17,723 nt of DNA from Flavobacteriaceae bacterium (GTDB taxonomy: Bacteria > Bacteroidota > Bacteroidia > Flavobacteriales > Flavobacteriaceae), in contig JAQWYU010000047.1 of NCBI GenBank assembly GCA_029253805.1, positions 1 through 17,723 on the forward strand. Direction: 5' to 3'. Position 1 is the first letter of the stretch, and every line of letters begins with the position of its first letter. The notes below the pieces were generated by a model. It saw nothing but the letters and a program-made list of their open reading frames with translations. It was not told where the DNA came from and searched no databases. The translations under genes and the position numbers were made by a program. This document shows, piece by piece, positions 1 through 8,046 of this stretch.

Positions 1-1241
1 GCCTCATAATGCGCGACTAAATTTAGTATTCTGGAAAAACATAAAAGATCTTCACGCATTTCCAACGACTTATTATTAATTATTTTTTTTAAAAATTCGA
101 TTGAGTTATGATAATCTCCGACTCCAAAGTACAAACTTGCTATTTTATAGTAGAAAACCATGACGTGATGTTCGTCAATGCGACTTTTATGCCTTTGAAG
201 TCCTTCAAGTATTTCTGGCACTAATGGAAGCCCTTCTTTGAAGTTTCCTTCCATAAAATGGGCGTTAAGTCTATTAGACTCTATACACAAAAAGGCAATA
301 CTCTGAACATTATCATCCTTGGGAAACCAATCTCTATTTGAAACAGCAATCAAATCACTTAGTGCTTCTGTAAACTTATCATGACGTTTTATGAAAAATA
401 GTGCCTCCAATAAGTTTTGGATTCCGTTGAGAAAAAAAACTGGATTAAGTCGAATCATTGTTGGATATTCGTCAAATAAATTAACCCATTTTTTGGAGTA
501 CTTATAACACGCTAGGAAATCTTGAATCAAAAAACTATACCATAAATAAGATTTATAAAGCCAAAGTTTTTCTCTAAAACCTAGTTCATGTATTTTATAC
601 AAAGGAAGACGCTCTTTGAAGTAAGTAGTCACTTTATCGTGCTCCAAGGCATTTTTTACATAGCCTTTTTTTAAAAACAATCCGTACAACTGAAGAGATA
701 AATTAGAAAGCTTACTTGCTAGTAAGTTTTGATTATTTAAATCTTTAGCTTGAATTGTTAATTCATCAGCCCTGGTGCTAATACTCCTTGTTATATATTG
801 AGACTCAATAACTTTTTCTAATTCAATAATCTCATTTGCAATATTTTTTTCCTCATTTGCAATAGCTAGAGATTTTGCTTTGTCTAATATTTTTAAACTT
901 TGAGTGTAAAGACCCTTGTGATATAAAATCGTAGCAAAATCTAATTGTTCCCGAATTTGTATTCTAATATTTTGGTGCGAGGGGTTTAATCTTAAGCTGA
1001 TTAATATCTGTTTATACAAATGAGCTTTAAGATTAGATAATTGTTGTTTTTTTACAAATCCATTTTTCAAAATTACAGATTCGTCATAAACACTTAGTTT
1101 TTGTAGTATTTTAAAAAGTAATAGAAATTTTGAATCTTCATTAACCCCTAGTCTTCCAACGTAGAGTTTAAATTGTCTTTTTTCAGATTTAGACAAAGAC
1201 TTTATAAGCACAAACAAATTATCTTTTTGCTCTCTAGTCAT
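1..1241 (-). CDS. Conserved helical-repeat protein of unknown function (5' part only)
   Basis: The frame is open for 413 codons from an ATG at 1241 down to the window edge, with no stop, so the gene continues outside the window. The product begins MTREQKDNLF and is rich in Leu, Lys and Glu. It has no signal peptide or membrane segment, so it is probably a cytoplasmic all-helical protein. The stretch around residues 365-395 (YYKIASLYFGVGDYHNSIEF) has the spacing of a tetratricopeptide-like repeat. The overall look matches a family of roughly 500-residue uncharacterised proteins in flavobacteria, but this is memory of the family and not a search. The gene diverges from leuA across 148 bases. 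A near-match to the Bacteroidetes -7 box (CATATTTG, one mismatch) lies on this strand at 1322-1315. There is no Shine-Dalgarno sequence. I do not assign a function. Confidence 0.85.
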   Translation of the reverse strand, partial: MTREQKDNLFVLIKSLSKSEKRQFKLYVGRLGVNEDSKFLLLFKILQKLSVYDESVILKNGFVKKQQLSNLKAHLYKQILISLRLNPSHQNIRIQIREQLDFATILYHKGLYTQSLKILDKAKSLAIANEEKNIANEIIELEKVIESQYITRSISTRADELTIQAKDLNNQNLLASKLSNLSLQLYGLFLKKGYVKNALEHDKVTTYFKERLPLYKIHELGFREKLWLYKSYLWYSFLIQDFLACYKYSKKWVNLFDEYPTMIRLNPVFFLNGIQNLLEALFFIKRHDKFTEALSDLIAVSNRDWFPKDDNVQSIAFLCIESNRLNAHFMEGNFKEGLPLVPEILEGLQRHKSRIDEHHVMVFYYKIASLYFGVGDYHNSIEFLKKIINNKSLEMREDLLCFSRILNLVAHYE

Positions 1242-1306
1242 AGTATAAATATTGCCATATTATGTTGTATATTAGATGCTTAATTGAAATAAGTTGTTGT
1301 TATGCA

Positions 1307-1317
1307 TTGTAATACAA
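1307..1317. promoter_or_regulatory. 11-bp dyad in the leuA divergent intergenic region
   Basis: TTGTA-A-TACAA is a perfect inverted repeat with a one-base centre. It lies in the 148-base region between the divergent helical-repeat gene and leuA, and partly overlaps the candidate -7 box of the minus-strand gene. An operator is possible, but short dyads are common in AT-rich DNA. I saw no T-box, leucine-rich leader peptide or attenuator hairpin ahead of leuA. Confidence 0.2.
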
Positions 1318-1389
1318 ATATGACAATCGACTCATTTAATAGAACCAAATTATAAATTCGTATTGCAATAGAAAAATATATTCCTATAA

Positions 1390-2550
1390 ATGTCTAATAC
1401 TCAGATTCAAATTTTTGACACAACACTTCGCGATGGCGAGCAAGTTCCTGGCTGTAAGCTTAATACGCCTCAAAAAATAATTATTTCTAAACAACTAGAC
1501 TTATTAGGAGTAGATGTTATTGAAGCCGGATTTCCAGTCTCAAGCCCAGGAGATTTCAAATCTGTTGAAGAAATCTCAAAAATCGTGCAAAATGCTACTG
1601 TTTGCGGACTAACTCGTTCGGTAGAAAACGACATCAAAGTTGCAGCTGAAGCTTTGAAATATGCTAAAAAACCTAGAATTCATACAGGTATTGGAACTTC
1701 AGACTCTCACATAATCCATAAATTTAAATCAAATAAAGATGCTATCATTGAAAGAGCTGCAAGAGCAGTGTCTTACGCAAAGTCTTTTGTTGAAGATGTA
1801 GAGTTTTATGCTGAAGATGCTGGACGAACTGATAACGAATATTTAGCACGTGTATGTGAAGCTGTAATTAAGTCTGGAGCCACTGTATTAAACATACCAG
1901 ATACAACTGGCTATTGCTTGCCTCACGAATATGGAGCCAAAATAAAATACTTAAAAGAAAACGTGAAAGGCATAGATAAGGCAATTATTTCTTGCCATTG
2001 CCATAATGACCTTGGGCTTGCTACAGCTAATTCCATTGAAGGAATCATTAACGGAGCTCGACAAATAGAATGCACTATAAATGGAATTGGAGAGCGTGCT
2101 GGCAACACTGCTTTGGAAGAAGTAGTAATGATAATGAAACAGCACCCTTACTTAAATCTAGATACCAATATAAATACAGAAATGTTATATGGCATTAGTC
2201 AATTGGTTTCTGAAAGCATGGGGATTTATACTCAACCTAACAAGGCTATTGTTGGTGCCAATGCATTTGCACATAGCTCTGGAATACATCAAGATGGGGT
2301 TATTAAAAACCGTGAAACGTATGAAATAATTGACCCAAAAGACGTAGGAGTAACAGAGTCAGCTATTGTTCTTACCGCTAGAAGCGGACGTGCGGCATTA
2401 GCTTACAGAGCTAAAAATGTTGGATATGAACTTACTAAACTTGAATTAGATACGGTTTATGCTGAATTCCTAAATTTTGCAGACACCAAAAAAGAGGTGA
2501 TTGATTCTGATATTCACGAAATTATTGAAACCTCTAAAATCTATAAATAA
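1390..2550 (+). CDS. leuA: 2-isopropylmalate synthase, short form
   Basis: LeuA condenses acetyl-CoA with 2-oxoisovalerate to give 2-isopropylmalate, the first committed step of leucine synthesis. The 386-residue product is a DRE-TIM metallolyase. [10 protein letters not shown] at 9-18 holds the Arg14/Asp15 pair. SCHCHNDLG at 201-209 holds the metal-binding His203 and His205. [13 protein letters not shown] at 232-244 carries the conserved Asn239. [15 protein letters not shown] at 289-303 is the usual end of the catalytic region. Enterobacterial LeuA is about 520 residues; this one stops after the catalytic and linker region and lacks the C-terminal regulatory domain that binds leucine. As far as I recall, the short form is usual in flavobacteria. 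A homocitrate or citramalate synthase is less likely given the leuCDB neighbours. The leuC start lies 14 bases after the stop. Confidence 0.96.
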   Translation: MSNTQIQIFDTTLRDGEQVPGCKLNTPQKIIISKQLDLLGVDVIEAGFPVSSPGDFKSVEEISKIVQNATVCGLTRSVENDIKVAAEALKYAKKPRIHTGIGTSDSHIIHKFKSNKDAIIERAARAVSYAKSFVEDVEFYAEDAGRTDNEYLARVCEAVIKSGATVLNIPDTTGYCLPHEYGAKIKYLKENVKGIDKAIISCHCHNDLGLATANSIEGIINGARQIECTINGIGERAGNTALEEVVMIMKQHPYLNLDTNINTEMLYGISQLVSESMGIYTQPNKAIVGANAFAHSSGIHQDGVIKNRETYEIIDPKDVGVTESAIVLTARSGRAALAYRAKNVGYELTKLELDTVYAEFLNFADTKKEVIDSDIHEIIETSKIYK

Positions 2551-2564
2551 TCGAATTTGCTCGC

Positions 2565-3947
2565 ATGAAAAAAACACTTTTTGACAAAGTTTGGGATGCA
2601 CATGTAGTTGATACAGTTAAAAACGGTCCGCAAATACTTTACATTGATAAGCATTTAATTCATGAAGTTACAAGCCCACAAGCTTTTAATGAATTAGAAG
2701 CGAGAAAAATTCCTATTTTTAGACCACAACAAATTATAGCTACAGCTGATCATAATACGCCAACTCAAGACCAACATCTTCCAGTTAAAGATGAAATGTC
2801 CAGAATCCAACTTACCCAACTTTCTAAAAATTGTAAAAAAAATAATATTACACTTTATGAGTTAGGACATAAATACAATGGCATAGTGCATGTAATGGCT
2901 CCTGAACTGGGAATAACACAGCCTGGAATGACTATGGTTTGCGGGGACAGCCACACCTCTACTCATGGAGCCTTTGGTAGTATTGCATTTGGGATTGGAA
3001 CAAGTCAAGTAGCCCAAGTATTTGCTAGCCAATGTTTACTATTGACTAAACCAAAAAGTTTAAGGGTGAGCGTCAATGGAAAACTTAAAAATGGAGTTCT
3101 TCCCAAAGACGTAATATTATATATAATTTCTAAATTAGGGACTAACTCTGGTACAGGATATTTCTGTGAATATGCTGGAGATGTCTTTGAAAATATGAGT
3201 ATGGAAGGTCGAATGACTGTGTGTAATATGAGTATCGAAATGGGAGCTCGAGGGGGAATGATTGCGCCGGACGATAGTACGTTTACGTATATTAAAGATC
3301 GTAAATTTGCTCCCAAAAATGATGAATTCAATAAAAAAGTAGACTACTGGAAAACCCTGTCAAGCGATGAAGGAGCAGCATTTGATAAGGAATACTTCAT
3401 GGATGCTGAAGATATTGAGCCAATGATCACCTATGGTACAAATCCAGGAATGGGGATTAAAATTTCTGAAACAATCCCAACTGATAATGACCCTTCATTT
3501 CAAAAATCATTACAATACATGAATTTCCAAGCTGGAGAATCACTCATCAACAAACCTGTTAATTTTGTTTTTATTGGGAGCTGTACAAATTCTAGAATCG
3601 AAGACTTTAGAGTCGCTGCTAATTATGTCAAAGGTAAGCTTAAAGCGAAAAATGTAACTGCATGGCTAGTGCCGGGCAGTAAACAAGTAGAATCTCAAAT
3701 CATCAAAGAAGGATTAAAAGATATTTTTAATGAGGCTGGATTTGAATTAAGACAGCCTGGTTGCTCTGCATGTTTAGCTATGAATGAAGACAAAATTCCA
3801 CAAAACGAATACTGTGTATCTACGTCAAATAGAAATTTTGAAGGTAGACAGGGTCAAGGTTCAAGAACAATCTTAGCCAGCCCTTTAGTCGCTGCTGCAA
3901 CCGCGATTGAAGGTAAAATAATAGACATCACTAAACAATTTAATTAA
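2565..3947 (+). CDS. leuC: 3-isopropylmalate dehydratase large subunit
   Basis: With LeuD, LeuC isomerises 2-isopropylmalate to 3-isopropylmalate through a 4Fe-4S cluster, by an aconitase-type mechanism. The 460-residue length is normal for the family. The cluster ligands can be placed at Cys340 ([10 protein letters not shown]), Cys400 and Cys403 ([10 protein letters not shown]). [13 protein letters not shown] at 126-138 and [14 protein letters not shown] at 427-440 are typical aconitase-family motifs. The ATG at 2565 is the only sensible start and gives the usual [14 protein letters not shown] beginning. The stop codon shares its last base with the leuD start (TAATG), which suggests translational coupling so that the two subunits are made in equal amounts. 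Confidence 0.97.
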   Translation: MKKTLFDKVWDAHVVDTVKNGPQILYIDKHLIHEVTSPQAFNELEARKIPIFRPQQIIATADHNTPTQDQHLPVKDEMSRIQLTQLSKNCKKNNITLYELGHKYNGIVHVMAPELGITQPGMTMVCGDSHTSTHGAFGSIAFGIGTSQVAQVFASQCLLLTKPKSLRVSVNGKLKNGVLPKDVILYIISKLGTNSGTGYFCEYAGDVFENMSMEGRMTVCNMSIEMGARGGMIAPDDSTFTYIKDRKFAPKNDEFNKKVDYWKTLSSDEGAAFDKEYFMDAEDIEPMITYGTNPGMGIKISETIPTDNDPSFQKSLQYMNFQAGESLINKPVNFVFIGSCTNSRIEDFRVAANYVKGKLKAKNVTAWLVPGSKQVESQIIKEGLKDIFNEAGFELRQPGCSACLAMNEDKIPQNEYCVSTSNRNFEGRQGQGSRTILASPLVAAATAIEGKIIDITKQFN

Positions 3948-4537
3948 TGGAAAAATTTAAAACCTATATATCTAAAGCAATTCCATTAAATATTGCTAAT
4001 GTAGATACAGATCAAATCATACCTGCACGTTTTTTAAAAGCCACGGATAAGAAAGGTTTTGGAGAAAATGTGTTTAGAGACTGGCGTTTTGATAAGACAG
4101 GAAATCCAGTCTCAAACTTCCCTCTTAATAATGCATCATATTCTGGAAGTATTTTAATTGCAGGAGATAACTTTGGTTGTGGTTCTAGTCGGGAACACGC
4201 AGCCTGGGCGCTAGTTGGCTATGGATTTAAAGTAATCGTTTCTAGTTTTTTTGCAGATATTTTTAAGGGAAATGCTTTGAATAATGGGCTTTTGCCAGTA
4301 CAAGTGTCTAAGTCTTTTTTACTTCAACTATTTTCAGCCATTAAATTAGATTCTAATTGTCAATTTGAAGTAAACCTAGAAAACCAGACCATTAGTATTA
4401 AAGGTACTGATTTAAGTGAAAGTTTTAATATAGATCCTTACAAAAAAACCTGTATGATTAATGGCTATGATGATATTGATTATTTATTAAGTAAAAGAGA
4501 AATTATCGAAGCATTTGAGCTTCAAAAACCATATTAA
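3947..4537 (+). CDS. leuD: 3-isopropylmalate dehydratase small subunit
   Basis: LeuD is the swivel-domain partner of LeuC and completes the isopropylmalate isomerase active site. The 196-residue product has the usual length. It begins with the conserved segment [12 protein letters not shown] (19-30) and carries [13 protein letters not shown] at 77-89, the substrate-recognition loop of bacterial LeuD. The ATG overlaps the leuC stop by one base, and leuB starts two bases after its own stop codon ends, so the three genes are almost certainly one translationally linked unit. Nothing is unusual in it. Confidence 0.97.
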   Translation: MEKFKTYISKAIPLNIANVDTDQIIPARFLKATDKKGFGENVFRDWRFDKTGNPVSNFPLNNASYSGSILIAGDNFGCGSSREHAAWALVGYGFKVIVSSFFADIFKGNALNNGLLPVQVSKSFLLQLFSAIKLDSNCQFEVNLENQTISIKGTDLSESFNIDPYKKTCMINGYDDIDYLLSKREIIEAFELQKPY

Positions 4538-4538
4538 T

Positions 4539-5657
4539 ATGAACTTAAAAATCGCTGTACTATCTGGAGACGGGATTGGCCCAGAAGTGACAGAACAAGC
4601 TGTAAAAGTACTAAAAGCAATTGCAATAAATTTTGACCATCATTTTAGCTTTACCCCAGCTCTTGTTGGCGCAACAGCTATCGATCAACTTGGAGATCCT
4701 TTACCTGAAAGCACACTAGATGTTTGTAGAGCAAATGATTCTATCCTTTTTGGTGCTATAGGTCACCCTAAATACGACAATGACCCAACAGCAAAAGTGC
4801 GTCCTGAACAGGGCCTTCTAAAGCTTCGTAAAGAGTTAGGTTTATATGCAAATGTTAGACCTGTAAAGGCCTATGAATCACTACTTGGAAAATCACCATT
4901 AAAGAAAAAAATAATTAAAGGGACTGATATTAGTATTTACAGAGAACTAACAGGCGGTATTTATTTTGGAGAAAAAAAAATAAGTGCTGATGGGAATACA
5001 GCATCTGATCTTTGTGAATATTCTCGGTATGAAATAGAACGCATAACACACCTGGCGTTCAAAGCTGCAAAATCTAGAAGACATAAGGTTACTTTAATAG
5101 ACAAAGCAAATGTGCTAGAAAGCTCTCGACTTTGGAGAAAAGTAGTTGGAGAAATTTCAAAAGACTACCCAGAAATAGAATTAGATTATCTTTTTGTAGA
5201 TAATGCTGCGATGCAAATGATTTTAAATCCAAATCAGTTTGATGTGATTCTTACAGAAAACTTGTTTGGTGATGTTATTAGTGATGAAGCGAGTGTCATA
5301 GGAGGTTCTATTGGGCTTTTGGCGTCTGCATCATTGGGAGACAAACATTCTATGTTTGAACCAATTCACGGATCTTACCCACAGGCAGAAGGAAAAGGAA
5401 TTGCTAACCCAATAGCTTCAATATTGTCTGCTGCAATGTTATTAGATCATTTTGAGCTAAATAGGGAGGCAAAAATGATACGAAAAGCAGTTGAAAAATC
5501 TCTTAAACTAAATATTACTACGCCTGATTTAAACACAAAATTTGATAACATAACTACCAATAATGTGGGAGATTTCATTGAAGACTTTATCAATAACCCT
5601 GATGATTCAAATATGAATTTCAAAAATATGCATTTAGGACAATCAACAATTATTTGA
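4539..5657 (+). CDS. leuB: 3-isopropylmalate dehydrogenase
   Basis: LeuB oxidises and decarboxylates 3-isopropylmalate with NAD+ to 2-oxoisocaproate, the last pathway-specific step to leucine. From the ATG at 4539 the product is 372 residues. It shows GDGIGPE at 10-16, YANVRPVK at 103-110, GGIYFGE with the catalytic Tyr142, DKANVL with Lys189, VDNAAMQ with Asp221, NLFGDVISDE with metal-binding Asp245 and Asp249, and EPIHGS at 274-279. The frame stays open upstream to a TTG at 4515 inside leuD, but the ATG gives the standard N-terminus and directly follows the leuD stop. The last 15-20 residues form a short tail that looks poorly conserved. A strong terminator follows, so leuB closes the operon. 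Confidence 0.96.
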   Translation: MNLKIAVLSGDGIGPEVTEQAVKVLKAIAINFDHHFSFTPALVGATAIDQLGDPLPESTLDVCRANDSILFGAIGHPKYDNDPTAKVRPEQGLLKLRKELGLYANVRPVKAYESLLGKSPLKKKIIKGTDISIYRELTGGIYFGEKKISADGNTASDLCEYSRYEIERITHLAFKAAKSRRHKVTLIDKANVLESSRLWRKVVGEISKDYPEIELDYLFVDNAAMQMILNPNQFDVILTENLFGDVISDEASVIGGSIGLLASASLGDKHSMFEPIHGSYPQAEGKGIANPIASILSAAMLLDHFELNREAKMIRKAVEKSLKLNITTPDLNTKFDNITTNNVGDFIEDFINNPDDSNMNFKNMHLGQSTII

Positions 5658-5676
5658 TCAATTGTCAAAATATTTC

Positions 5677-5710
5677 AAAAAAAAAGCCTCGCTTTCGCGA
5701 GGCTTTTTTT
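5677..5710. terminator. Bidirectional intrinsic terminator between leuB and rng
   Basis: A perfect 7-bp GC-rich stem, GCCTCGC (5686-5692) and GCGAGGC (5697-5703), encloses a TTTC loop. It is flanked by nine A on the left and seven T on the right, so A-T pairing can extend the stem. It reads as a rho-independent terminator on both strands and sits between two convergent genes. The T run overlaps the stop codon of the minus-strand gene. Confidence 0.93.
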
Positions 5711-7256
5711 ACAGTCTAATGGTCTTGCCATTACTATTTTTAAAATGATATTGTAGATACGTGTAAGCATCTCTTGGCATTACTTTTACCCATTTTTTAT
5801 GTTCAAAATACCATTTTGTACGTATGGACGGGAAACCTTTAGTGATAAAGGCAGCTATAAAAGGGTGTGTGTTTAAAGTCACTTTCTTATAACCTTTTTT
5901 TATTATCTGATCTAGCTGATGATTCATTTTTTCAATCAGAACAATTGGTGCTTCAACCTCAACGCCATTAATCCCACTAGGATTCTTTTCCTTGGTTTTA
6001 ATATTCATTTCTGGTCGAACTCGTTGTCTGGTGATTTGAATTAAACCAAACTTGCTCGGTGGCAATATTTTATGTTTGGCTCTATCATCCTTCATTTCAT
6101 CTCTAAGATGATTAAAGAGTTTTTTTCGATTCTCAACTTTGTTCATGTCAATAAAATCAATAACAATAATTCCACCCATATCACGCAATCTAAATTGTCT
6201 TGCTAATTCGGTCGCTGAGATTAAATTAACTTCTAATGCAGTATCTTCTTGATTTCTTTGTTTGCTTGATCTATTTCCACTATTAACATCAACAACATGG
6301 AGGGCCTCTGTATGCTCAATTATCAAATAAGCACCTTTTGACATTGACACTGTTTTTCCAAATGAGGTTTTTATTTGTCTTTCAATTCCAAATTTCTCAA
6401 AAATTGGAGTTTTTGGATTATGATACTTTACAATTGATACCCGTTGAGGTGCAATCTCATTCACATAATCTTTGACTTGATTGAAAATAATTTCATTATC
6501 AACTATAATACCTGTGAAAGTATCATTGAAAATATCTCTTAGAATTGATGACGCTTTATTCATTTCACCAAGAACCTTACTTGGTGTATGTGCTCGAGGA
6601 ATTGCTTTACAAATAGATTCCCACTTTGAATATAAGTTTTGAAGGTCTTTATCTAATTCAGCAACCTTCTTATCAGTCGCAACAGTTCGGATAATCACGC
6701 CAAACCCTTTCGGGGTTATACTTTTTACTAAGCGCTTTAGGCGTTCTTTCTCTTTTCTGCTTTCAATTTTTTGAGAAATTGAGATGCGATCCGAAAACGG
6801 AACTAGAACTAAATAGCGACCTGCGAGAGATATTTCGGAGCTAATTCTGGGACCTTTAGTGGAAATTGGCTCCTTAACTATTTGCACTAAGATTGATTGA
6901 CTTGACTTAATTATGTCGTCAATATTACCATCTTTTTTAATGTCCTCTTCAAACTTGAAATTTTTTAAAGAGTAATCTTTTAATTTACCTGTGCTTACAC
7001 GTTTCATGAATTTCGTTAGCGTTGGATATTTGGGCCCAAGGTCGTGATAATGCAAAAAAGCATCTTTTTCATACCCTACATTAACAAATGCAGCGTTAAG
7101 ACCTGGAACAGACTTTCTGACTTTGGCTAAAAACACATCACCTACAGAAAATTTACTATTATCTTCATCTTTTTGAAATTCAATTAATTTTCCATCTTTA
7201 AGTAAGGCAAAATCAACATTATCTGAATTAGATCTTATTATTAATTCTTTATTCAT
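5709..7256 (-). CDS. rng: Ribonuclease E/G family endoribonuclease
   Basis: This is a single-strand-specific endoribonuclease of the RNase E/G family, acting in rRNA processing and mRNA turnover. The product is 515 residues, close to RNase G in size and without the long C-terminal scaffold of enterobacterial RNase E. An S1-like RNA-binding domain starts near residue 38 (GDVFLAKVRKSVPGLNAAFV). The catalytic core contains HVVDVNSG (Asp323) and VIDFIDM (Asp367), the two metal-binding aspartates. ITRQRVRPEMNIK at 408-420 leads into the zinc-link position, but the usual CPxC pair is absent: the segment continues KTKEKNPSGINGVEVEAP with no cysteine. The flavobacterial enzymes I remember look the same. 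The gene shares a strand with HU and the 29-residue protein, and ends in the bidirectional terminator. No clear promoter box was found in the 242 bases upstream. Confidence 0.94.
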   Translation of the reverse strand: MNKELIIRSNSDNVDFALLKDGKLIEFQKDEDNSKFSVGDVFLAKVRKSVPGLNAAFVNVGYEKDAFLHYHDLGPKYPTLTKFMKRVSTGKLKDYSLKNFKFEEDIKKDGNIDDIIKSSQSILVQIVKEPISTKGPRISSEISLAGRYLVLVPFSDRISISQKIESRKEKERLKRLVKSITPKGFGVIIRTVATDKKVAELDKDLQNLYSKWESICKAIPRAHTPSKVLGEMNKASSILRDIFNDTFTGIIVDNEIIFNQVKDYVNEIAPQRVSIVKYHNPKTPIFEKFGIERQIKTSFGKTVSMSKGAYLIIEHTEALHVVDVNSGNRSSKQRNQEDTALEVNLISATELARQFRLRDMGGIIVIDFIDMNKVENRKKLFNHLRDEMKDDRAKHKILPPSKFGLIQITRQRVRPEMNIKTKEKNPSGINGVEVEAPIVLIEKMNHQLDQIIKKGYKKVTLNTHPFIAAFITKGFPSIRTKWYFEHKKWVKVMPRDAYTYLQYHFKNSNGKTIRL

Positions 7257-7468
7257 AGTGTTAATTTTAATCTGAACACGAGTGTGCAGATGGATTATAA
7301 TTTTTTATTAATTCCTATTTTTCAATAGAAATATAATCTAGAGTTAAAAACGTTTTTGTATGTTTAAAACTAAGATTTTACAGGATTTAATACGTTAAAC
7401 TCGACAACTCAGTAAGGTATGAATGAGTATTGTACGAATTAGATGTCAATGAACGTTATCGAAATAAA

Positions 7469-7497
7469 TTGAAAAAGAAGCTGCGCTAATTTTTCAA
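7469..7497 (-). terminator. Probable terminator after the small basic gene
   Basis: Two 13-base arms (7469-7481 and 7485-7497) pair with two adjacent mismatches around a 3-base loop, and the minus-strand transcript then runs into TTTATTTC. The hairpin starts just after the stop codon of the 29-residue gene. The tail is not a pure T run, so it may be only a partial stop before rng, 213 bases further on. The rest of 7257-7468 shows no gene, only a 12-bp palindrome AAAAACGTTTTT at 7346-7357. Confidence 0.45.
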
Positions 7498-7498
7498 C

Positions 7499-7588
7499 TT
7501 ATTTCTTCTTGTGACGATTAGCTCGGCGTCTCTTTTTACGCTTATGCGTTGCTACCTTATGTCTTTTACGTTTTTTACCACTGGGCAT
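7499..7588 (-). CDS. 29-residue basic protein, bS22/mS38 (COX24)-like
   Basis: A complete ATG-to-TAA frame of 29 codons starts MPSGKKRKRHKVATHKRK and ends in three lysines; over half of the residues are Lys, Arg or His. It is too short for ordinary ORF calling. The composition and the KKRKRHKVATHKRKKRR-type core match a tiny protein that I recall as conserved across Bacteroidetes and annotated with the AURKAIP1/COX24 domain. That is the family of mitochondrial mS38 and mycobacterial bS22, both in the small ribosomal subunit. The ribosomal role here is inference. It lies 30 bases downstream of HU on the same strand and is probably cotranscribed with it; rng follows. The precise coding frame in an AT-rich spacer and the terminator-like hairpin right after it support a real gene. 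Confidence 0.85.
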   Translation of the reverse strand: MPSGKKRKRHKVATHKRKKRRRANRHKKK

Positions 7589-7618
7589 AAATGTACTTTT
7601 TAAAATTAATAAATAAAT

Positions 7619-7912
7619 TTATTTGTTTACTCTAACCTTCGACTTAACTCCTTCCACAAAAACTTTGGAAGGTTTAAACGACGGAATGTTGTGAGCTGGA
7701 ATTTTGATTGAGGTATTCTTTGAGATATTTCTTCCTATTTTTTCAGCTCTTGTTTTAATTATGAAGCTACCAAATCCTCTTAAATAAACATTTTCACCTG
7801 TCTCTAAAGATCCTTTTACTTCACTCATAAAAGATTCAACAGTTGCTAATACATCCCCCTTTTCAATTCCTAATTCATTGGAAATCTTAGCTACAATCTC
7901 GGCTTTAGTCAT
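7619..7912 (-). CDS. HU/IHF-family DNA-binding protein
   Basis: This 97-residue histone-like protein binds and bends DNA as a dimer. It starts MTKAEIVAKISNELGI, the usual HU N-terminal helix. LRGFGSFIIKTRAEKIGRN at about 44-62 is the family signature leading into the DNA-contacting beta-arm, and IPAHNIPSFKPSK follows with the prolines expected at and after the arm tip. The family length is about 90-100 residues. It diverges from mutY, and a perfect TAnnTTTG box lies about 42 bases upstream of the ATG. The small basic gene follows 30 bases downstream. HU and IHF subunits cannot be told apart with certainty from sequence alone, so no symbol is given. Confidence 0.95.
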   Translation of the reverse strand: MTKAEIVAKISNELGIEKGDVLATVESFMSEVKGSLETGENVYLRGFGSFIIKTRAEKIGRNISKNTSIKIPAHNIPSFKPSKVFVEGVKSKVRVNK

Positions 7913-7953
7913 TTTGTATGATATTTTTTGTTAATATTTTCTCAACAAGGTTG

Positions 7954-7961
7954 CAAATATA
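7954..7961 (-). promoter_or_regulatory. Candidate -7 box for the HU gene
   Basis: On the minus strand the sequence is TATATTTG, an exact match to the Bacteroidetes housekeeping -7 consensus TAnnTTTG. A start about 5 bases downstream would leave a leader of roughly 35-40 bases before the HU ATG. No TTG at the usual -33 spacing was found, which lowers confidence. Confidence 0.5.
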
Positions 7962-8019
7962 TGTATTTTAATTTCAATATTTGAGCCCTCAAGAATTAAA
8001 ATTAAATATATTAAAAGAT

Positions 8020-8027
8020 TATTTTTG
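8020..8027 (+). promoter_or_regulatory. Candidate -7 box for mutY
   Basis: TATTTTTG matches TAnnTTTG exactly, 19 bases before the mutY ATG at 8047. A start near 8033 would exclude the upstream in-frame TTG at 7981 as a translation start. No -33 TTG is visible at the expected spacing. Confidence 0.4.
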
Positions 8028-8046
8028 TCTAACAATTAAAATAAAA

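Noticed and set aside
1923..2145. Two minus-strand open frames inside leuA
   Set aside because: They lie opposite conserved LeuA active-site codons, have no recognisable domain, and are shadows of the real gene.
3005..3331. 108-codon minus-strand frame inside leuC
   Set aside because: It is antisense to conserved LeuC sequence with no family resemblance.
5447..5668. 73-codon minus-strand frame over the end of leuB
   Set aside because: It is antisense to the leuB C-terminus and has no recognisable product.
7346..7357. Palindrome AAAAACGTTTTT upstream of rng as an operator
   Set aside because: Short A/T palindromes are expected by chance in this AT-rich spacer, and no second copy was noticed.
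7981..8046. TTG-initiated 22-residue extension of mutY
   Set aside because: The added residues do not resemble MutY and contain a promoter-like box; the ATG at 8047 gives the normal N-terminus.
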